Both the position numbers and the translations under genes were made by a program. A DNA stretch of 64,000 bases from Daphnia pulex (taxonomy: Eukaryota; Arthropoda; Branchiopoda; Diplostraca; Daphniidae). Shown here one piece after another: positions 59,546-64,000 of the stretch. Location: assembly GCF_021134715.1 (NCBI RefSeq), contig NC_060021.1, positions 3,844,001-3,908,000 of the forward strand, in the 5' to 3' direction. Positions within the stretch are counted from its first letter, which is position 1, and each line of letters begins with the position of its first letter. The notes below the pieces were generated by a model. That model did no database searches and was not told where the DNA came from. It saw only the letters and a list, made by a program, of their open reading frames with translations.

Positions 59546-62248
59546 TTAATGCCACTCTTGATTTTCATCTCCAAGATTTGGTTTACCCTGAGGTCTTCGC
59601 ATGAACACTTGGATTTTAGCAGTAACACTGGTTATTTGCAACTTTTCAATAAATTCGGACAGATTTGAACCAAGATAAATACCATTGTCAGAGGAGAGGT
59701 AGGGTTTCACAATGCAGGTTATAAACAAAGAAATTTTCGACCAAAGATTACTGAGCGTGAATAATTGATATCATCATGCAAGAAATCTGTACATACTATA
59801 ATTTCACCATTAGACATTGCACACACATTGTCTGGTTTTCGGTTAATTAATTTATTCGGTTAAAATTAAAAAAAAACTAACTTTTTGGGACATTTTCCAC
59901 CTTTGTGAAGATACTGAATGGGGGTACATGCATTTCACCTCTTTTAGCTTCCAACAGAAGCCGAACTTTTTTGTCAATTATTACGTCCGAAGCAGTTGTT
60001 GGAAGCTGATATTTCAGATTTTCTACTAGCCTGTTGTGAATCTGTTCTATTGCCAAATTTCCGCTTCTTAACGCCCTACGAAAAAAAAATAGAAAACTTT
60101 CGTATTGAAATGCGCTTATTTTCTCCACGCCGCATTTGTACTTGGCGACATCCTGGGTTATGTGATTAATTTGGTGGCTCACAAAGCGACAAGGGATATC
60201 CCTTTCTGATAGTCCTACCTCCTACGGCATACATATTTAAAATCTGTTGAGCCTTAATAGTATTCGATTGAGGAACTGGTTGAGACTCAAAAGATCCCAA
60301 GAGTAACATTGAAAATTGAAGCATCATGATGTGGTCAAGGTCAAAACCAGGTAGGATCCCTTCAAATACCGGGTAAAGGTAGTAGAACAGAAATTGCCTC
60401 TTAACATGCATTTTATAGTTGCCACAACCACTCAAGTTCTCCACGTGCCTGTCAAAATCATTTACCTTCCAAGATTTGTAAACAGTGATTCGAGAATTAA
60501 CCTCAGCTAATTCCGTCTTGTTTAATTCTCCTTCACTTGGCACGGAAGCAAACCCAACTAATCTACGACCAAAGGCTCCTTCTATCATTGTATGCATGGG
60601 GTCTATGACAAATCCTGTTACCATGGGGAAATTAAGGCGAACGAAAGGACTAATAAGATTGGGATCAAGATGGTCATCATCAGAAAAATCATTCACGTGA
60701 TAGCTTAGGAAATCAACGTCATTTCGCAGGGGAGCATTAACATTCCGCATTACGATTACTTTACTATCGCCGAATTTTTCACCCTTTTGAATACAACGAT
60801 CGCAAGCCCAGTATCCCGAGTGCCCTTTAGACTGCTTCAGATAAGAGTGCATTGGGGTTTCGGAAATAACGCAACGAAGGGAGGCAGTGAAGAATCGTTT
60901 GCTTTGCAAACTAGATTCTTCAGTTTCAGGAGAAAGACGAATTGTTGGGTTTAGAAAACTATCAATATCATTGGGCTTGCCCTTGCCACAATAAAATCCA
61001 ATAATAAAGGGAGATGTCTCTTCAAGTTCTCTTGTACCTTCATTAGATTCCGAGTTCGGTCGAATGAAATGAATTCTCCCAAGTATAGGAGTGACGAAAG
61101 CAGCATCTTTGGCCCGAAATGGTTTTTATTCATCAATAAAGACATCTACTGCATAGTGAGGCAAATCATGTTCCAGAACTGGGCTACGATTTTTAGTTAA
61201 TAATGGTTTTTGGGCTAAGTTTGCTGTAAAAAGTGGGTCAAATGCTTCAATCTGGCAATAATAAAAAATTAATTGTATTATTAGGAGCAAGAATATTTTA
61301 GGCAATACAATAAAACGTACTCTTTTCATGATCAGCAGATGCTGGTTCATCAACATATACGTTGACAAATTGAAACAAATCAGCGTCGCGGTATACGATG
61401 CCAGGAGATGTTCCGCTAAGAGCGCTTTCTAAACCGAAATGTTAATATTTGTCATCGCCGACCGGACTTGCTGGAGGCAGTTTTGGGGATGATTGTTGTT
61501 GGTCATTTGATGGCCAATCAAATCTATCAATTTTTATTAATTCTTTGGCTGTATTTGGTAATGTAGAATAGTTTTCTTCTGGTTCATATAGTTTCAATAG
61601 CATCAAGAGATATGTCATGTCGCTATGATTTTGATTTGTATAAACTGCAAAATGTTGCAATAAGGCAAGCAGAGGCAGATTTCATTTTTGATACGACTGA
61701 GTACCATTAATTGGACTTAAATCGTTTTCCTCAGTTTCAGAGTCAGTTTCAGAGTCTTGTACATCGTCTTCAATGGTTGGCTTGCGAACCTTTTGAATAT
61801 AATTGAATGTGAGAATTTAATACGGGTTCAAAACAATATGCAAGTTGCATCTTACTGAGTCTGTCCAATCTAGTATTGGTGGGTGGAATTCTACTTCATT
61901 CTCATCTTCGGGAAGAGTCAACTGCAAGAGATCGATGGTGAGATGCTAAATAAGTGACTAGATAACTTGTACTGATTGACTCACCAATTCTGCAGCACTC
62001 TGGGTGACATTCCTGTCGGAAATTGCTTTATAGAGACCATAATTTTTCACTAAATCCTTGCAATTTTTAATAATATTCCAATTTTTTGTAGAAACTCCTT
62101 TTGATAGCCAGGGAGCCATGAATTCATTGGCCTTCTGTTTGAGTTTAGATTGGTAACTTGGCCCTAAATCTTTTAAAGGCCGTTTTCTGTGTCGGCATGA
62201 ATATCCACCAGCAATTAAGATATTTTCAATTTCCGAATCAGTATACAT
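59546..62248 (-). pseudogene. CACTA superfamily transposase, copy 3
   Basis: More diverged than copies 1 and 2. Exon 1 is open here (62248-61985, SYQSKLKQ restored, clean GTGAGT donor) and the C-terminal exon 59877-60182 reads through SHQINHITQDV, ISAFQYESFL and MHVPPFSIFTKVE. However, a CGA to TGA change near 61682-61684 stops the third exon just before the LLALLQHF segment, and the shared TAA remains. The stops differ between copies, so decay continued after duplication. Confidence 0.82.
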
Positions 62249-62438
62249 CCTGACTAATTAATAAATAACATTATTTTGGAGTATTAAAGGTATTTCAGAT
62301 ATAATTTATTGCTTGAGTCTTTTACCTAAATTTATGCAATTGAAAAAGAAAAAAAAAGTTGTTTTGTTTACGAAAAATACTTTACCAATCGATTCCGTAT
62401 CGATTACTTGTAAAAAAACAATTTGATTATTACATTAT

Positions 62439-63199
62439 CCCTGAGGTATATTTATATACGAAGGTCCTTAACAATATAGGGTGTGGGGTATAGGGGGTAG
62501 GGTAGTAGTAGCTAGTAGTGTTTTAACAGTTAGTCATCAACCAAGAAGTTGAGGAAAATTTTAAAAATGTTAGATTATATTCATTTTGAAGCTCTGGGTC
62601 ATCTCTCCCTTCTTCCTCTGTCCTCTCCTCGGTCATCAAGATCTTCTTGCGGTCGTGAAGAGTTACCACCGATCTTCCACTTCCATTTACCTCCGAAAGC
62701 TTATTAAGAGGAATTTTTCAAAGATTACAAACTTTGTTTTCCTTTCCGACTTGATAGAGATTCGAACCGCGAACCATGCGAATGGCAGCCTGGATTGATG
62801 ACGATTCGACCATCATTGTTATATTATTGGAAGGGAAAAAATGGGTATGATGGTAGCTCGCTATCTATAAGCCAAGACTCATGTAATGCAACATGTGACC
62901 GCACGATATAATTGTATTGTTACTATAGTAATAAGTGTTTCTTTAACTTAATCTAAAAATGAATTGCAACGTGGGGTGGCGGGGCGAAGCCTCCGCCACA
63001 CCTAAGTCCACCACTCATAATATTGACAGATTATTAGTCAATTAGTTAATAAGAATCAAATCATTTAAGAGAATAAAGGGAAACAGAATTTTCCAAACAT
63101 AATAGTATGTATACTATTTACTTTCTATTATTTAACCTTGATTTTCTGTCTCTTTAACGTTTAAAAAAATTCCCGAAGGACATTACCGAAGGAATCTTG
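62439..63199. other. ~760-bp insertion, only in T6
   Basis: Replaces the direct junction ACATTATTTGCTC of T4 and T5. It begins CCCTGAGGTATATTTATATA and ends CCGAAGGACATTACCGAAGG plus AATCTTG. It contains a G-rich stretch (GGGTGTGGGGTATAGGGGG near 62468), a B-box-like GGTTCGAATCTC on the minus strand near 62765 and a GC-rich hairpin (GTGGCGG/CCGCCAC near 62975-62999). Type unknown. Confidence 0.6.
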
Positions 63200-63223
63200 T
63201 TTGCTCTTGGAAGATATTTAGGG

Positions 63224-64000
63224 ATGAACGACAAAAATGTGCACGCATTGCTGATAGCTATTGCCTATATTGCATATTCACACCAGCACACGCTGATTCT
63301 CTTCATCATCACAAGTCACATCTGCCTGTCTTTCAAAAATATTGTAACACCTCGTGCATGGAAAATGGCATCAAATTATTCTCAGTCCCAAGTACTTTCA
63401 ATTTAATTTTTTTTGCTATGCTTTTAATTTTGCCGTATATTTTATTCTTGTAGTATGGATTAGATGTTAATTTTCGTGAACATCCTGAATGGCAAGGATT
63501 ATACGATGGCGCATTAATTGGCCAACAAGAATCAACGTTAGATACCAATCTTACGTATCATGTTATAATTGTTTGTGATCAACCGGATCGTCATGGCTCA
63601 TTGGGACCTTGGGTGCTGATTGTTCCAATTGATTGGATTGATTTAACGTCTAAACATGTTCTTTATTCTCATCCAACTTTTCATCTCCATGGTACCTTCC
63701 CCCAGGAATGGAGTGAAATGTCTTTTTCAGGGTTGGACAGAGCGCGCTCGTTTTCCGCTCCGACAAAAAGACTCTTTTTGTAGGAGACGCTTTCCCACAA
63801 TAAAATTCTTTGAATACATGATTGCTGATTTCGTGACGGAAACCGCTGGTGAGTAGTAAATAATATAATTTACTGAAGACTTAAAGTTAACAACTACTCA
63901 TGGCTTGGTTTTTAGTGACGTTTGAAGAAGCTAAAAGAGAAGCGAAGATTGAACTTGAAAAGATTACACAGCAAGCAGAGCAGCCAGAAAGTTTTCAAGA
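63224..64000 (+). CDS. Unknown spliced plus-strand gene, divergent from the transposase (partial)
   Basis: Exons read by eye: 63224-63391 (MNDKNVHALLIAIAYIAY..., ends CAA|GTACTT), 63454-63848 (YGLDVNFREHPEWQGLYDGA ... LGPWVLIVPIDWIDLT ... FEYMIADFVTETA, ends G|GTGAGT) and 63916 onward (VTFEEAKREAKIELEKITQQ), with phases that agree at both introns. A frame change occurs near 63735 (EMSFSG to WTERARFPL), either a one-base indel or a missed splice. The family is not recognised. It starts about 1 kb from the transposase start on the opposite strand, so it may be a second gene of the same CACTA element. The first exon is the least certain. Confidence 0.55.

Larger units (their letters stand above)
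51284..64000. repeat. Tandem array unit T6 (long form, partial)
   Basis: Follows T5 up to the plus-strand gene after the CACTA transposase. It then differs in that the plus-strand gene is not cut but continues to the window end, and about 760 bp are inserted near 62439-63199. The BEN gene that follows in T4 and T5 is not reached. Confidence 0.92.

Noticed and set aside
62439-63004. Helitron-like end (GC-rich hairpin followed by CTAA near 62975-63004)
   Set aside because: The insertion continues ~195 bp beyond the CTAA, and no Rep/helicase or matching 5' end is visible.
1444-64000. Large virus-like element or LTR element as source of the multi-gene units
   Set aside because: No integrase, capsid, polymerase-B or LTR features were seen; the genes found are a CACTA transposase, a BEN protein and tRNAs, and the element ends are short TIRs.

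Overview
This window looks like nuclear DNA of an AT-rich metazoan, probably a marine or other non-vertebrate animal. It has GT-AG spliced genes with short introns, a CR1/L2-type LINE, metazoan-type tRNA genes and a CACTA (EnSpm) transposase of the kind found in animals. No prokaryotic gene organisation is visible.

The window is dominated by one tandem array. After the 3' end of a LINE (1-1443) there are three short units of about 6.3 kb (1444-7753, 7754-14083, 14084-20415), two long units of about 15-16 kb (20416-36343, 36344-51283) and a partial third long unit (51284-64000). Each unit carries a ~2.1 kb tRNA cassette: tRNA-Val and tRNA-Lys on the minus strand, a second Val/Thr-like tRNA relic on the minus strand, an internally deleted tRNA-Leu, tRNA-Gly and tRNA-Asn on the plus strand. 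The cassettes are joined by an ~4.2 kb mobile element that carries a spliced minus-strand gene of about 11 exons for a coiled-coil plus BEN-domain protein. The element has 13-bp terminal inverted repeats, and its empty target site is preserved in the long units, so its ends can be defined from this window alone.

The long units hold an additional ~9.9 kb block. It contains a second, more decayed tRNA-Val/tRNA-Lys pair, a TA-flanked inverted-repeat element, tRNA-Trp, a strong fold-back hairpin, a multi-exon CACTA-superfamily transposase gene on the minus strand, and the beginning of a divergent plus-strand gene. In two of three copies that plus-strand gene is cut and fused to the 3' flank of the BEN gene, deleting the left end of the BEN element. 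In the third copy it runs on to the end of the window.

Every BEN copy and every transposase copy carries at least one disabling change, but the changes differ between copies. The array therefore looks like a recently amplified, now decaying composite of tRNA genes and DNA-transposon genes. The differences between copies (indels, insertions, a template-switch inversion, anticodon changes) give a clear internal history of amplification. Exon boundaries were inferred by reading splice sites and phases by eye. Protein families were assigned from remembered motifs, not from a database search.
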